64,000 bases of DNA from Algicella marina. GTDB lineage: Bacteria > Pseudomonadota > Alphaproteobacteria > Rhodobacterales > Rhodobacteraceae. The notes under the pieces are model-generated. The model had not been told where the DNA came from. It did no database searches and saw only the letters and a list, made by a program, of their open reading frames with translations. The stretch is from NCBI RefSeq assembly GCF_009931615.1, contig NZ_CP046620.1, positions 1,317,501 through 1,381,500 of the forward strand. The letters run 5' to 3'. How positions within the stretch are numbered: position 1 is the first letter of the stretch; every line of letters begins with the position of its first letter. Both the position numbers and the translations under genes were made by a program. Positions 23,692-33,120 of this stretch are shown here, piece by piece.

Positions 23692-25155
23692 TCACAGCCG
23701 GCGAGCCAGCCGGGCGATCCCTTCGGGAATTTTTTTGTGCGATATCGAGGAATAGGCCATGCGGAAGAAGTGCGTCGGAGGATGTGCGCCTGCGAAGAAG
23801 GTAGTGCCGGGTTCGATGAGCACGCCATCCTCGCGCAGGTCGCGGGCGAACTCGATGCTGTCGAGCCCCGGCGGGCCCGCGATCCAGAAACCGGCGCCGC
23901 CGAAACCCGAGGCTGCGGCAACACGCAGGCCGTGGGTTTGCAGCGCATCGGTCATGACCGCGCGGCGTTTGCGGAAGGCTTCGCGGAGGCGGCGGACATG
24001 GGCGTTGTAGTGGCCCAGGGCAAGGAAATGCGCGGTGGTTCGCTGTGGCGTGCCGGGCGGGTGGCGCATGATCAGGGCGCGGAGGCTGCGGGCTTCCTCG
24101 ATGAAACGTGCGTCGGCATGGAGGTAGCCGAGGCGCAGCCCGGGAAACAGCGACTTGGAGAAAGACCCGACATGGATCACCCTGCCCCTTCGGTCGAAGG
24201 ACTTGAGGGCGGGATTGGCGGGTTTGAGGAAGCTCATCTCGAAATCGTAGTCGTCCTCCAGGATGAGAAAATTCCTTTCTTCGGCCAATGCCATCAGTTC
24301 CTTGCGGCGGGCCATTGGCATGGTGACACCGGTAGGCGCCTGATGGCTGGGTGAGACGCAGACGAGATCGACACCTTCAGGTATCGCCTGCGGCGGCAGC
24401 CCGTCGGCATCGACGGCCACCGGTACAATTTCGCAGCCCGAAAGGCGGAGCGCTTCACGCAGTTCGGGATAGCCAGGATCCTCGATGACTACCCGCAGTC
24501 GCGGGCGGTTGGCGGAAAGAAGCTGGATGACAAGCCAGAGCGCATTCTGGGCACCGAGGGTGACAAGAACTTCCTCCGCCGCGGCGGTGACGCCGCGGGC
24601 TGGCAAGCCGTGCGAGAGGATGTGAGCGACCAGTTTGGGATCGTCGGAATGGATGGCGTCGGCTGCGACCTGCGCGAAATCACGTTTGCCGAGGGCGCGA
24701 CGGGCGCAATCGCGCCAATCATCGTGGGGAAAGAGATCCGGGTCGATCTGGCCGTAAATGAACGGATAGGGATAAGCCCGCCAGTCCAGAGGTTTTTCTA
24801 CGCGCAGCAGGCGGCGATAACGGCCCGTGAGCCAGCCATCCCAATCCAGCCGTTCCTCTGCCGGGACTTTCGGCCGGGTGTTGGCAGGCAGAAGGTCAGG
24901 CGCATCGTCGGCGACGAAGAAACCGCTGCGCGGCGCTGCCTCCAGATATCCGTCGGCGACGAGATCCTGATAGACGATCGAGACCGTGATGCGGGCGATG
25001 CCGAGATGATCGGCCAGCTTGCGGCTGGAAGGCAGGCGCTGGCCGGGCGTGAAGCGGCGGGCGAGGATGGCGGCGGCGATACGCTCGCGCAATTGCACCT
25101 GAAGGCCGATGCCGGCCTCCCTGTCGAGGAAGAACTGGGTTTCTGATATGCGCAT
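23692..25155 (-). CDS. tauR: TauR, MocR-type activator of taurine genes
   Basis: This 487-residue protein fuses a GntR-type winged helix (residues about 15-80: LRERIAAAILARRFTPGQRLPSSRKLADHLGIARITVSIVY) to an aminotransferase-I-like domain that binds PLP. The latter has LVTLGAQNALWLVIQLL, VIEDPGYPELREAL and the PLP-lysine motif VGSFSKSLFPGLRLGYL. MocR proteins of this type, known as TauR in Rhodobacter, activate taurine uptake and degradation. It is divergent from tpa. The operator at 25191-25222 lies 36 bp from its start codon, so it may regulate itself. ATG 25155 overlaps no other gene. Confidence 0.9.
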   Translation of the reverse strand: MRISETQFFLDREAGIGLQVQLRERIAAAILARRFTPGQRLPSSRKLADHLGIARITVSIVYQDLVADGYLEAAPRSGFFVADDAPDLLPANTRPKVPAEERLDWDGWLTGRYRRLLRVEKPLDWRAYPYPFIYGQIDPDLFPHDDWRDCARRALGKRDFAQVAADAIHSDDPKLVAHILSHGLPARGVTAAAEEVLVTLGAQNALWLVIQLLSANRPRLRVVIEDPGYPELREALRLSGCEIVPVAVDADGLPPQAIPEGVDLVCVSPSHQAPTGVTMPMARRKELMALAEERNFLILEDDYDFEMSFLKPANPALKSFDRRGRVIHVGSFSKSLFPGLRLGYLHADARFIEEARSLRALIMRHPPGTPQRTTAHFLALGHYNAHVRRLREAFRKRRAVMTDALQTHGLRVAAASGFGGAGFWIAGPPGLDSIEFARDLREDGVLIEPGTTFFAGAHPPTHFFRMAYSSISHKKIPEGIARLARRL

Positions 25156-25190
25156 TGATCAACGGTATCTGGGATTATGGGCGCGAACAA

Positions 25191-25222
25191 CTGGCCTTAA
25201 TCTTGAACGCAACTGGGGTTAA
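25191..25222 (+). promoter_or_regulatory. Candidate TauR operator between tauR and tpa
   Basis: CTGGCCTTAA (25191-25200) and CTGGGGTTAA (25213-25222) are direct repeats 22 bp apart. They match the remembered TauR consensus CTGGACYTAA at 8 and 7 of 10 positions. A -10-like TATCAT lies at 25250-25255 with no good -35, as expected for an activator-dependent promoter. The tpa ATG is 62 bp further on. Confidence 0.7.
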
Positions 25223-25283
25223 TGCAACGCCTGCAAAGTTCCAATGTGCTATCATGGAAGCGAGCCGTATCGGAGGGCACATC

Positions 25284-26621
25284 ATGCATTATCAGGGGAA
25301 TTCGCTGGAACAGCACTGGATGCCGTTCACTGCCAACCGTGCATTCAAGGCCGAACCGCGCCTGATCCGCCGGGCCGAGGGCACGTATCTGTTCAACCAG
25401 AACGGGGACCGGATCATCGACGGATCGTCCGGGCTGTTCTGCTCGCCCGCCGGGCATTGCCACCCGAAAATCATCGAGGCGGTGCATGAACAGATGAAGG
25501 TGAATACCTACACGGCCCCGTTCGGTCTGGGGCACGATGGCTCCTTCGCGCTGGCCGCCGAAGTGGCGAAGCTGACGCCCGAGGCGATCAACCACGTGTT
25601 TTTCGTCAACTCCGGCTCCGAGGCGGTGGATACAGCGTTGAAGATCGCGATGGCCTACAACAACGCCCGTGGGCAGGCCTATCGCAACCGGTTCGTCAGC
25701 CGGGAGCGGGCATATCACGGAGTGAACATCGGCGGCGTCTCACTCTCCGGCATGGTCAAGAATCGCGAGACCTTCCCGCTGGTGATGCCCAACGTGGTTC
25801 TGATGCGCCATACATGGACGGGTGAAGACCTGTTTTGTGCCGGCCAGCCAGATAACGGCGGCGAACTGGCAGAGGATTTGCAGCGGATTTGCGACACCTA
25901 CGGCGGTGGACAAATCGCCGCAGTAATCGTCGAACCGGTGGCGGGTTCAACCGGCGTGCTTGTGCCGCCGAAGGGCTATCTGGAGCGCATCCGCGAGATT
26001 TGCGACGCTCAGGGCATCGTGTTGATCTTCGACGAGGTGATCACCGGTTTCGGGCGGATGGGCGAGAATTTCGCCGCCCAGACATTCGGGGTGACGCCGG
26101 ACATCATGACGATGGCCAAGGCGCTGACAAACGGCTCCATCCCGATGGGCGCGGTGGCTGTGAAGGACGAGATCTACGACGCCGTGATCGACAGTAGCCC
26201 GGATGGGGCAATCGAGTTCTTCCACGGCTATACATATTCCGGCCACCCGGCCGCCTGTGCGGCTGGGAACGCGATGATGGGACTCATCGCCGAGGAAGGC
26301 CTGTTTGAACGCTCAAAGGCGCTGGCACCTTATTTTCATGAAGCCGTGATGAGCCTGAAGGATCATCCGCTTGTCCGCGACATCCGCGCCATTGGGTTGA
26401 TCGCGGGTGTGGAAGTGCACCCTTACCCTGCCCCGGGCGCTCGCGGAACCGCGATGCAGCGCGACATGTTCTGGGGTGGACTGCATGTGAAGTTCACAGG
26501 AGATGTCGGGATTCTTGCGCCGCAATTCATTGCCGAACCCGAGCATGTGGACGAGATGATCGGCAAGTTCCGGACCGTTCTGGATGCTCATGACAAGGCG
26601 GTTCCGCGAGCTGCCGAATGA
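25284..26621 (+). CDS. tpa: Taurine:pyruvate aminotransferase
   Basis: This 445-residue class III PLP aminotransferase begins MHYQGNSLEQHWMPFTANR. It shows the PLP pocket FFVNSGSEAVDTALKIA, LIFDEVITGFGRMGENF and the lysine site in TMAKALTNGSIPMGAVAV. The family alone would allow an omega-amino-acid:pyruvate aminotransferase. Divergence from tauR and the presence of xsc, pta and tauABC make taurine plus pyruvate to sulfoacetaldehyde plus alanine the best call. ATG 25284 has CGGAGGG 7 nt upstream. The TauR-like operator lies just before the promoter. Confidence 0.9.
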   Translation: MHYQGNSLEQHWMPFTANRAFKAEPRLIRRAEGTYLFNQNGDRIIDGSSGLFCSPAGHCHPKIIEAVHEQMKVNTYTAPFGLGHDGSFALAAEVAKLTPEAINHVFFVNSGSEAVDTALKIAMAYNNARGQAYRNRFVSRERAYHGVNIGGVSLSGMVKNRETFPLVMPNVVLMRHTWTGEDLFCAGQPDNGGELAEDLQRICDTYGGGQIAAVIVEPVAGSTGVLVPPKGYLERIREICDAQGIVLIFDEVITGFGRMGENFAAQTFGVTPDIMTMAKALTNGSIPMGAVAVKDEIYDAVIDSSPDGAIEFFHGYTYSGHPAACAAGNAMMGLIAEEGLFERSKALAPYFHEAVMSLKDHPLVRDIRAIGLIAGVEVHPYPAPGARGTAMQRDMFWGGLHVKFTGDVGILAPQFIAEPEHVDEMIGKFRTVLDAHDKAVPRAAE

Positions 26622-26698
26622 TGGAAACGGGCGAGGCACGCGTCAGGCACCCTCCTCGCTTGACCGCCTCAGGGGAAGGGAGTAATCACCGCGTTCAG

Positions 26699-26773
26699 GC
26701 GGGTGTAGCTCAGTGGTAGAGCGTTTGCTTCCCAAGCAAAATGTCGTGAGTTCGATCCTCATCACCCGCTCCA
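26699..26773 (+). tRNA. tRNA-Gly (anticodon CCC)
   Basis: The 75-nt cloverleaf has acceptor GCGGGTG/CACCCGC, D-arm GCTCAGTGGTAGAGC, anticodon stem TTTGC/GCAAA with loop TTCCCAA (CCC), T-arm GAGTTCGATCCTC and an encoded TCCA end. Confidence 0.95.
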
Positions 26774-26832
26774 ATCCCAAATTGTACAAATTACGCAGCG
26801 GAGCACTGGCTTGCCCGCGCGTGTTAAGATAA

Positions 26833-26850
26833 ATACATCGTGTGTATAAT
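26833..26850 (+). promoter_or_regulatory. Promoter -10 with overlapping inverted repeat before the ArsR-type gene
   Basis: A perfect TATAAT (26845-26850) overlaps the right arm of ATACA-N5-TGTAT (26833-26847). No strong -35 is visible; TGTTAA lies about 17 bp upstream. ArsR-family repressors typically bind AT-rich dyads across their own -10, so this suggests autoregulation. The start codon is 50 bp downstream. Confidence 0.5.
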
Positions 26851-26900
26851 AGACCAAAGCATCACTCCCCCCTGATGCTGGCCAAACGAAAGTAAATGTT

Positions 26901-27209
26901 ATGAATGAAGAAACTCTTGTTTATGGAGAAACGGGAGCTAAACCAGCGGCTGAAGTACTGAAAGCACTAGGCCATACCGGAAGATTTACCATCATGTGCC
27001 AGCTAGTTCATGGTGAAAAGTCTGTGAATACCTTGGAAGGTATTCTTGGTATACGTCAGGCTGCTGTTTCTCAACAATTGGCGAGACTTCGACAGGATGG
27101 CCTTGTCAAACATCGCCGAGAAGGCAAATCCATCTATTACAGTGTCGCAAATCCGCGCATTGAAGAGATGGTGCGCTTTCTATGCGGTCACTTCAAAATG
27201 CCCCACTAA
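26901..27209 (+). CDS. ArsR/SmtB-family winged-helix regulator (BigR/SqrR-like)
   Basis: This 102-residue protein has AAEVLKALGHTGRFTIMCQLVHGEKSV, the recognition region LGIRQAAVSQQLARLRQDGL and wing RREGKSIYYSVANPR. It most resembles the BigR/SqrR persulfide sensors, with Cys33 at the conserved first position. The second Cys (95, in RFLCGHFK) is about one helical turn earlier than the usual C-terminal Cys of that family. The gene is visibly richer in A+T than its neighbours and sits alone between two tRNA genes, suggesting recent acquisition. No target gene is adjacent. Metal sensing is an alternative. Confidence 0.8.
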   Translation: MNEETLVYGETGAKPAAEVLKALGHTGRFTIMCQLVHGEKSVNTLEGILGIRQAAVSQQLARLRQDGLVKHRREGKSIYYSVANPRIEEMVRFLCGHFKMPH

Positions 27210-27254
27210 AAATATCGGGTATACTGGTAAAGTCGAGCGTAATACAGAAGTTAT

Positions 27255-27284
27255 CCACATCCTGAGCCATCGCCAAGGATGTGG
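27255..27284 (+). terminator. Hairpin after the ArsR-type gene
   Basis: CCACATCCT (27255-27263) and AGGATGTGG (27276-27284) form a perfect 9-bp stem with a 12-nt loop, 45 nt after the stop codon. No T-run follows. The left arm overlaps a consensus DnaA box TTATCCACA (27251-27259), probably by chance. Confidence 0.4.
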
Positions 27285-27341
27285 TTACTTGCCGTTTACG
27301 TAAGGCGCAAAACAGAGACCAGCAAGCGAATCTCGATAGTG

Positions 27342-27418
27342 TGGTAGGCCCGGAGGGACTTGAACCCCCAACCAAAGCGTTATGAGCGCTCTGCTCTGAC
27401 CAATTGAGCTACAGGCCC
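27342..27418 (-). tRNA. tRNA with CAT anticodon (elongator Met or Ile2)
   Basis: The 77-nt minus-strand cloverleaf starts GGGCCTGTAGCTCAATTGG and has anticodon loop CTCATAA, T-arm GGGGGTTCAAGTCCCTC and end CTACCA. It is not an initiator tRNA: G1 pairs with T72 as a wobble and the three G-C pairs of the initiator anticodon stem are missing. A CAT anticodon can be elongator Met or lysidine-modified Ile2, and sequence alone does not settle it for me. Confidence 0.9.
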
Positions 27419-27521
27419 GCCTGAGGCTGACCCATACTTGTGCCCCCTCGCATGGTCAAGGCGTGTTTCCTTTGTGTGCCAAGTGCGCTAATCGCTTGCC
27501 AGATCAGACGGGAGGGCGTGA

Positions 27522-28556
27522 ATGAGCCGGATCACCTATGCCGATGCAGGCGTCGATATTGCAGCGGGCAACAGCCTGGTGGAGCGGATCAAACCGGCCG
27601 CGAAACGGACGGCCCGGCCCGGCACCCTCTCCGGCCTCGGCGGATTTGGTGCATTGTTCGACCTGAAAGCGGCGGGCTTCAGTGACCCAGTGCTGGTGGC
27701 TGCAACCGATGGCGTTGGCACAAAGCTGAAACTGGCGATCGAACAGGATATGTTGAAGACAGTGGGCATCGACCTGGTGGCAATGTGTGTCAACGATCTT
27801 GTCTGTCAGGGCGCTGAACCGCTTTTCTTTCTCGATTATTTCGCGACCGGAAAACTGGATGTCGATCGCGCGGCAGACGTGATCGAAGGCATAGCAAAGG
27901 GCTGTGCGCAGGCCGGGGCGGCGCTCATCGGCGGCGAGACTGCGGAGATGCCGGGAATGTATGCCGCCGGTGATTTCGATCTGGCCGGATTTGCCGTGGG
28001 CGCGATGGAACGCGGTAAAGCCTTGCCCGAGGGGGTGAAGGCCGGTGACGTGCTGCTGGGCCTTGCGTCAGACGGGGTTCATTCCAACGGATATTCACTG
28101 GTGCGCAAGACGGTCGAACGCTCCGGCCTGACATGGGCCTCCCCTGCCCCGTTCGCGCAGGAAAGCCTTGGGGTGGCGCTGCTGAAACCGACGCGTGTGT
28201 ATGTGAAGAGTTGCCTTGGTGCCTTGGCAGCGGGCGGCGTGAAGGGCTTTGCCCATATCACCGGCGGCGGGCTGACGGAAAATGTGCCGCGGGTGCTGCC
28301 TGAGGGACTGGGCGTGGCCATCAACCTCGACGCGTGGGCGTTGCCGCCGGTGTTCGGCTGGTTGTTGGGCGAGGCGCAATTGGATCAGGCGGAAGCGCTG
28401 AAGACGTATAATTGCGGAATCGGCATGGTGGTCGTTGTGGCGGCAGACGCCGCCGAGGCCGTGACGGACGCGCTGTCATCCAGCGGCGAGACGGTTTGCC
28501 GGCTCGGCGAAGTGATTCCCGAGGCGGAGGTGCATTATTCCGGCCGGTTGGCATGA
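27522..28556 (+). CDS. purM: Phosphoribosylformylglycinamidine cyclo-ligase (AIR synthetase)
   Basis: This 344-residue enzyme makes 5-aminoimidazole ribotide in purine synthesis. It begins [20 protein letters not shown] and shows [50 protein letters not shown] and [15 protein letters not shown]. Length is normal. GGGAGGG precedes the ATG. The stop overlaps the purN start (ATGA). Confidence 0.96.
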   Translation: MSRITYADAGVDIAAGNSLVERIKPAAKRTARPGTLSGLGGFGALFDLKAAGFSDPVLVAATDGVGTKLKLAIEQDMLKTVGIDLVAMCVNDLVCQGAEPLFFLDYFATGKLDVDRAADVIEGIAKGCAQAGAALIGGETAEMPGMYAAGDFDLAGFAVGAMERGKALPEGVKAGDVLLGLASDGVHSNGYSLVRKTVERSGLTWASPAPFAQESLGVALLKPTRVYVKSCLGALAAGGVKGFAHITGGGLTENVPRVLPEGLGVAINLDAWALPPVFGWLLGEAQLDQAEALKTYNCGIGMVVVVAADAAEAVTDALSSSGETVCRLGEVIPEAEVHYSGRLA

Positions 28557-29149
28557 AACGCAAGCGCGTTGCCATCCTGATCTCCGGCAGCGGGTCCAAC
28601 ATGGTGAAGCTGGTCGAGAGCATGGCCGATTCCGGACACCCGGGCGAGGCGGTGCTGGTGCTGGCCAACAAGGCTGAAGCCGGCGGGCTGACCAAGGCCG
28701 AAGCGCTGGGTGTTCCGGTGGCGGTGGTTGCCCACAAGGGCAAAACCAGGGAAGAGTTCGAAGCAGAAGTTTCGGCGGTGCTGGAAGCGGCGGAGGTGGA
28801 TATAGTCTGTCTCGCCGGGTTCATGCGGGTGCTGAGCGCCGCGTTCGTCCGCGAGTGGCAGGGCCGTATTCTCAATATCCACCCATCATTACTGCCGTTG
28901 TTCAAGGGCCTCGACACCCATCAGAGGGCACTTGATGCCGGGATGGCAGTCCACGGGGCGACGGTGCATCAGGTAACCGCCGATCTCGACGCCGGGCCGA
29001 TCCTCGGACAAGCGGTCATGCCGGTCCACGAGGATGATACTGCGGAAACACTGGCCGCACGCTTGCTGCCATTGGAGCATCGGCTCTACCCAGAGGTACT
29101 GGCGCGGTTCGCGGCGGGTTCTCGCGGGCGGGTGGCGCTGTTTGCATGA
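28553..29149 (+). CDS. purN: Phosphoribosylglycinamide formyltransferase
   Basis: This 198-residue enzyme transfers a formyl group from 10-formyl-THF to [21 protein letters not shown] is the nucleotide loop. The catalytic region is [21 protein letters not shown] with the conserved Asn/His, followed by [19 protein letters not shown] with the Asp. ATG 28553 overlaps the purM stop by 4 nt, and its own stop overlaps the next gene by 4 nt. Confidence 0.96.
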   Translation: MKRKRVAILISGSGSNMVKLVESMADSGHPGEAVLVLANKAEAGGLTKAEALGVPVAVVAHKGKTREEFEAEVSAVLEAAEVDIVCLAGFMRVLSAAFVREWQGRILNIHPSLLPLFKGLDTHQRALDAGMAVHGATVHQVTADLDAGPILGQAVMPVHEDDTAETLAARLLPLEHRLYPEVLARFAAGSRGRVALFA

Positions 29150-29466
29150 GCCGCGTATCCGATATCCGCAATATCGGGCCAAAATCCGAAGCCGGTTTCC
29201 GTCGCGCGGGTTTTCTGACGGCAGAACAGGTGCGTGAGGCCGGGGCAGATGATGCCTACCGCCGACTGATGGCGGCGGGCACACGGCCGCATTTCATCGG
29301 CTATTACGCGTTGGTTCTGGGTTTGCAGGGGCGGCACTGGAATGACATCACCCCTGATGAAAAGGCCGAATTGCGATCCCGGTTCGATGCGCTGGTTGGT
29401 AGCACACCCGATAGCGCGATGACCGAACTGGGAGTGGAGTTGAACCGGCTGGGTATCCGGATCTGA
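29146..29466 (+). CDS. TfoX C-terminal-like helix-hairpin-helix protein
   Basis: This 106-residue protein has SDIRNIGPKSEAGFRRAGFLTAEQVREAG, the signature of the TfoX C-terminal domain, followed by HFIGYYALVLGLQGRHWNDI. There is no TfoX N-terminal domain. Such stand-alone domains probably bind DNA or another protein through the helix-hairpin-helix. It is coupled to purN by a 4-nt overlap, but a role in purine synthesis is not implied. Confidence 0.8.
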   Translation: MSRVSDIRNIGPKSEAGFRRAGFLTAEQVREAGADDAYRRLMAAGTRPHFIGYYALVLGLQGRHWNDITPDEKAELRSRFDALVGSTPDSAMTELGVELNRLGIRI

Positions 29467-29547
29467 GCAACCAGCGTCGCAGTTGCTTGCTTCTGTCGGA
29501 AGCGCCATACGGGTGGGCAAAAGAATAACGACAGGGAGTGATAGGCA

Positions 29548-30639
29548 ATGGCCAGAATCGAACACATAGCTGCCCGACTGTTCCGGGTGCCGTTGAAGGA
29601 AGTCCTGGTGGACGCCAAGCATGGCGACCATACCCATTTCGAACTGATCACGGCGACGGTTCGGGACAGCAACGGCGTTGAGGGCACCGGCTACACCTAT
29701 ACTGGTGGACGCGGAGGCAAGGCGATCCTGGCGATGATCGAGGAAGACCTTGCGCCAATGCTCATCGGCCGCGATGGGGATGAAATCGAGGCGCTCAACG
29801 ACGCGATGTTCTGGCATATCCACTATGTCGGACGCGGTGGCATATCTTCATTCGCGATCTCGGCGCTGGACATCGCGCTTTGGGATATTCGGGGCAAGGC
29901 GAGCGGCAAGCCGCTTTCCGTAATGGCGGGCGGCGCGGGTACGAGTTGCAAAGCCTATGGCGGCGGCATCGACCTGAACTTTCCGCTGCCGAAACTGATC
30001 GCCCAGACCGAGGGCTATCTTGCGCGCGGCCTCAACGGCATAAAGATCAAGGTTGGCCAGCCGCAACTGGCAGAGGATTTCGCGCGGGCCGCGGCAATCC
30101 GGTCAACGATCGGTGACGACCGTGCGCTGATGGTCGATGCCAACTATTCACTGAGCGTACCGCAGGCAATCGAGGCGGCCAGAGGATTCCTTGACCAGGG
30201 TATCCTTTGGTTTGAAGAGCCGACAAACCCGGATGATTACAAGGGATATGCAAAGATAGCAGCGGAAACCGGGGTGCCGCTGGCGATGGGCGAGAACCTG
30301 CATACGATCTACGAGTTCGACATGGCTTTCGCCGATGCCGGCCTCAGCTTCATCCAGCCCGATGCCTCCAACTGCGGCGGCGTCACCGGTTGGCTGAGGG
30401 TCGCGGAAAAGGCGCTGGAGCACGGCATTCCGGTTTGCAGCCATGGGATGCAGGAATTGCATGTCAGCCTGATGTCCGGCCGCCCGGATGGCGGCTGGCT
30501 TGAGGTGCACAGTTTTCCGATCGACGAATACACGACCCGGCCGCTGGTGCTGGAGAACGCGCGGGCGGTGGCGCCGGAAGTGCCGGGGACCGGGGTGACA
30601 TTCGATTGGGAGAAGTTGGAAGCGGCGGACGACGGCTGA
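29548..30639 (+). CDS. Mandelate racemase/muconate lactonizing enzyme family protein
   Basis: This 363-residue enolase-superfamily enzyme has K-x-K in GIKIKVGQP, metal ligands in [18 protein letters not shown] and AMGENLHT, and a C-terminal His in [14 protein letters not shown]. These are the catalytic features of MR-type acid-sugar dehydratases or racemases. Substrate cannot be assigned. It starts after a GGGAG site, 82 bp beyond the TfoX-like gene, and converges with ndk. Confidence 0.88.
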   Translation: MARIEHIAARLFRVPLKEVLVDAKHGDHTHFELITATVRDSNGVEGTGYTYTGGRGGKAILAMIEEDLAPMLIGRDGDEIEALNDAMFWHIHYVGRGGISSFAISALDIALWDIRGKASGKPLSVMAGGAGTSCKAYGGGIDLNFPLPKLIAQTEGYLARGLNGIKIKVGQPQLAEDFARAAAIRSTIGDDRALMVDANYSLSVPQAIEAARGFLDQGILWFEEPTNPDDYKGYAKIAAETGVPLAMGENLHTIYEFDMAFADAGLSFIQPDASNCGGVTGWLRVAEKALEHGIPVCSHGMQELHVSLMSGRPDGGWLEVHSFPIDEYTTRPLVLENARAVAPEVPGTGVTFDWEKLEAADDG

Positions 30640-30703
30640 GCCTTTGGAGGCTGGGGGGATCCGGTCGACGGTAGCGATGGCCGGCAGATTGCCCGGCGCT
30701 CTG

Positions 30704-30733
30704 TGTCGGGGCAGACCGGTGCCCGCCCCGACA
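30704..30733. terminator. Hairpin between convergent MR/MLE gene and ndk
   Basis: TGTCGGGGC (30704-30712) and GCCCCGACA (30725-30733) form a perfect 9-bp GC-rich stem with a 12-nt loop in the 102-bp convergent gap. A weak T-rich stretch follows on the plus strand. It could serve both genes. Confidence 0.55.
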
Positions 30734-30741
30734 CTTGATTG

Positions 30742-31164
30742 TCAGCCGACCAGTTCGAGGCCGGAGAAGAAGAAAGCGATTTCTTCGGCTGCGGTTTCCG
30801 GTGCGTCGGAGCCGTGGACGGAGTTTTCACCGATGGACAGCGCGAATTCCTTGCGGATCGTGCCTTCGGCGGCGTCTGCAGGGTTGGTCGCGCCCATGAC
30901 TTCGCGGTTCTTGGCGATGGCGTCTTCGCCTTCCAGCACCTGGGCGACGATCGGCTCGGAGCACATGAATTCGACGAGTTCACCGAAGAACGGGCGTTCC
31001 TTGTGGACGGCGTAGAACTGGCCGGCCTGAGCCGGTGTCAGCTGGATCCGCTTCTGGGCGATGATGCGCAGACCCGCTTCTTCGAATTTGGCGTTGATCT
31101 TGCCTGTGAGGTTCCGCTTGGTCGCGTCCGGCTTAATGATGGAAAATGTGCGCTGAGTGGCCAT
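30742..31164 (-). CDS. ndk: Nucleoside diphosphate kinase
   Basis: This 140-residue enzyme balances NTP and dNTP pools. It begins [18 protein letters not shown] and contains the active-site His in [21 protein letters not shown], with [18 protein letters not shown] before it. Length is typical. ATG 31164 was taken because the longer upstream frame has no homology. Confidence 0.97.
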   Translation of the reverse strand: MATQRTFSIIKPDATKRNLTGKINAKFEEAGLRIIAQKRIQLTPAQAGQFYAVHKERPFFGELVEFMCSEPIVAQVLEGEDAIAKNREVMGATNPADAAEGTIRKEFALSIGENSVHGSDAPETAAEEIAFFFSGLELVG

Positions 31165-31266
31165 TGTTGCTTCCTCTGGTAAACGTTCGCGCGGGGCGTA
31201 GCACGGGTTTCGCGAAGGCGAAAGGGATAAGTTGACAAGCCCCGCGCCGGGGACGAAAAGGCCCGG

Positions 31267-33120
31267 ATGTTGACCCTCAAGAATATCGCGTTCTCGATGA
31301 TGGGACGCCCTCTGATCGACGACGCGAGCGTCATGATCCCCGCTGGCCACAAGGTGGGCCTCGTCGGTCGCAACGGCACCGGCAAGACGACGCTGTTCAA
31401 GCTCATCCGCGGCGAACTGGCACTGGATGGCGGCGAGATCGAATTGCCCAACCGCGCCCGCATCGGCGGGGTGAGCCAGGAGGTACCCGCTGGACCTGTG
31501 AGCTTGCTGGACACCGTCCTGGCTGCGGACACGGAACGGGCGAGCCTGCTGGCCGAGGCTGACACGGCCTCGGACCCGCACCGGATTGCCGAGATTCAGA
31601 TGCGACTGGCCGACATCGAGGCGCATTCGGCCGAGGCGCGGGCGGCGTCCATCCTCTCCGGTCTGGGGTTCGATACCGAGGCGCAGGCACGGGCCTGTGC
31701 CGACTTCTCCGGCGGCTGGCGGATGCGGGTTGCGCTGGCCGCAGTGCTGTTCTCGGAGCCGGACCTGTTGCTCCTCGACGAACCGACCAACTACCTCGAT
31801 CTCGAAGGCACGATCTGGCTGGAATCCTATCTGGCGAAATATCCTCACACGGTGATTGTCATCAGCCATGACCGGCAGTTGCTCAACCGTTCTGTCGGGG
31901 CGATCCTGCACCTGCACGACCGCAAGCTGACGCTCTATCAGGGCAACTACGACACGTTCGACCGGACGCGGCGTATGAAACTGATGCAGCAGGCGGCGGC
32001 GGCGAAGAAACAGGAAGCTGCGCGTGAGCACATGCAGAGTTTTGTCGACCGGTTCCGGGCCAAGGCGAGCAAGGCCCGGCAGGCGCAAAGCCGGCTGAAG
32101 GCTCTGGAAAAAATGCAGCCGATTGCGGGTGTGGTGGAAACCAGTGTCGCAAGTTTCAATTTCCCGTCGCCCGAACCGCTTTCGCCGCCGATCCTGCGGC
32201 TGGAAGGTGTGGATGTCGGTTATGATGACAATGCCGTCTTGCGAAAGCTGGACCTGCGGATCGACCAGGATGACCGCATTGCCCTCCTTGGTGCCAACGG
32301 TCAGGGCAAGTCCACCCTGTCAAAGCTTCTGTCCGAGCGACTGAAGCCGATGGCCGGGGTGCGCCATGCATCGTCCAAGTTGCGGATCGGGTATTTTGCC
32401 CAGCATCAGGTGGACGAATTGCATCTCGACGAAACTCCGATTGCCCATATTCAGCGGTTACGGCCGACGGAAGCACCGGCGAAGATCCGGGCGCGGCTGG
32501 CGGCCGGCGGCATTCACGCGGAGATTGCCGATACGGTTGTCGGGCGGCTTTCCGGCGGACAGAAGGCGCGGTTGTCGCTGCTGATCGCCACGATCGATGC
32601 GCCGCATATGTTCATCCTCGACGAACCGACAAACCACCTTGATATCGAGAGCCGCGAGGCGCTGGTGCATGCGCTCAACGAATATGAGGGGGCGGTGATC
32701 CTCGTCAGCCACGATCCGCATCTGATCGAATGCGTCGCCGAGCGGCTGTGGCTGGTCAAGGACGGGGCGGTGAAGCCCTACGAGGACGATCTCGACGCCT
32801 ATCAACGTATGCTGCTGGGCCAGAAGCCGGCGAACGACAAGAACAAACCGGAAAAGCCGAAGGCGAAGGCCTCGCGCTCGGCTTTGCAGGGGCTGAAGGC
32901 GGACGTGACCAAATGCGAAACGCGGGTCGCGAAGCTGGAGGAAATGCAGAGCAACATCGATGCACGGCTGGCCAACCCGCATCTGTATGAGCGTGGTGAC
33001 ACCGAGGAAATCGAGAAGTGGCAGAAGAAGCGGGCCGAGGTTGTCGCCGGTCTGGAGCGGGCGGAGGCGCTGTGGATGACGGCGCTTGAGAAGCTTGAGA
33101 AAGCCGGAGGGGATGCATGA
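31267..33120 (+). CDS. ABC-F family ATPase
   Basis: This 617-residue soluble protein carries two ABC cassettes. Walker A motifs are [12 protein letters not shown] (about residue 35) and [12 protein letters not shown] (about 345). Signatures are [12 protein letters not shown] and [12 protein letters not shown], with [14 protein letters not shown] and [14 protein letters not shown]. The inter-cassette linker (about 230-300) is basic and helical, and a C-terminal coiled coil follows residue 530. There are no membrane segments. The family (Uup, YheS, EttA) acts on ribosomes, and this one looks most like YheS/Uup. It overlaps marC by 4 nt. Confidence 0.92.
   Translation: MLTLKNIAFSMMGRPLIDDASVMIPAGHKVGLVGRNGTGKTTLFKLIRGELALDGGEIELPNRARIGGVSQEVPAGPVSLLDTVLAADTERASLLAEADTASDPHRIAEIQMRLADIEAHSAEARAASILSGLGFDTEAQARACADFSGGWRMRVALAAVLFSEPDLLLLDEPTNYLDLEGTIWLESYLAKYPHTVIVISHDRQLLNRSVGAILHLHDRKLTLYQGNYDTFDRTRRMKLMQQAAAAKKQEAAREHMQSFVDRFRAKASKARQAQSRLKALEKMQPIAGVVETSVASFNFPSPEPLSPPILRLEGVDVGYDDNAVLRKLDLRIDQDDRIALLGANGQGKSTLSKLLSERLKPMAGVRHASSKLRIGYFAQHQVDELHLDETPIAHIQRLRPTEAPAKIRARLAAGGIHAEIADTVVGRLSGGQKARLSLLIATIDAPHMFILDEPTNHLDIESREALVHALNEYEGAVILVSHDPHLIECVAERLWLVKDGAVKPYEDDLDAYQRMLLGQKPANDKNKPEKPKAKASRSALQGLKADVTKCETRVAKLEEMQSNIDARLANPHLYERGDTEEIEKWQKKRAEVVAGLERAEALWMTALEKLEKAGGDA

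Noticed and set aside
25284-26621. Omega-amino-acid:pyruvate or adenosylmethionine aminotransferase instead of Tpa
   Set aside because: The class III family alone cannot decide, but divergence from tauR, a TauR-like operator and the adjacent xsc/tau genes favour taurine as substrate.
27251-27259. Perfect DnaA box TTATCCACA
   Set aside because: Only one box, with no cluster, no A+T-rich unwinding region and no dnaA/dnaN/parAB nearby. It overlaps a hairpin arm, so an origin is not supported.
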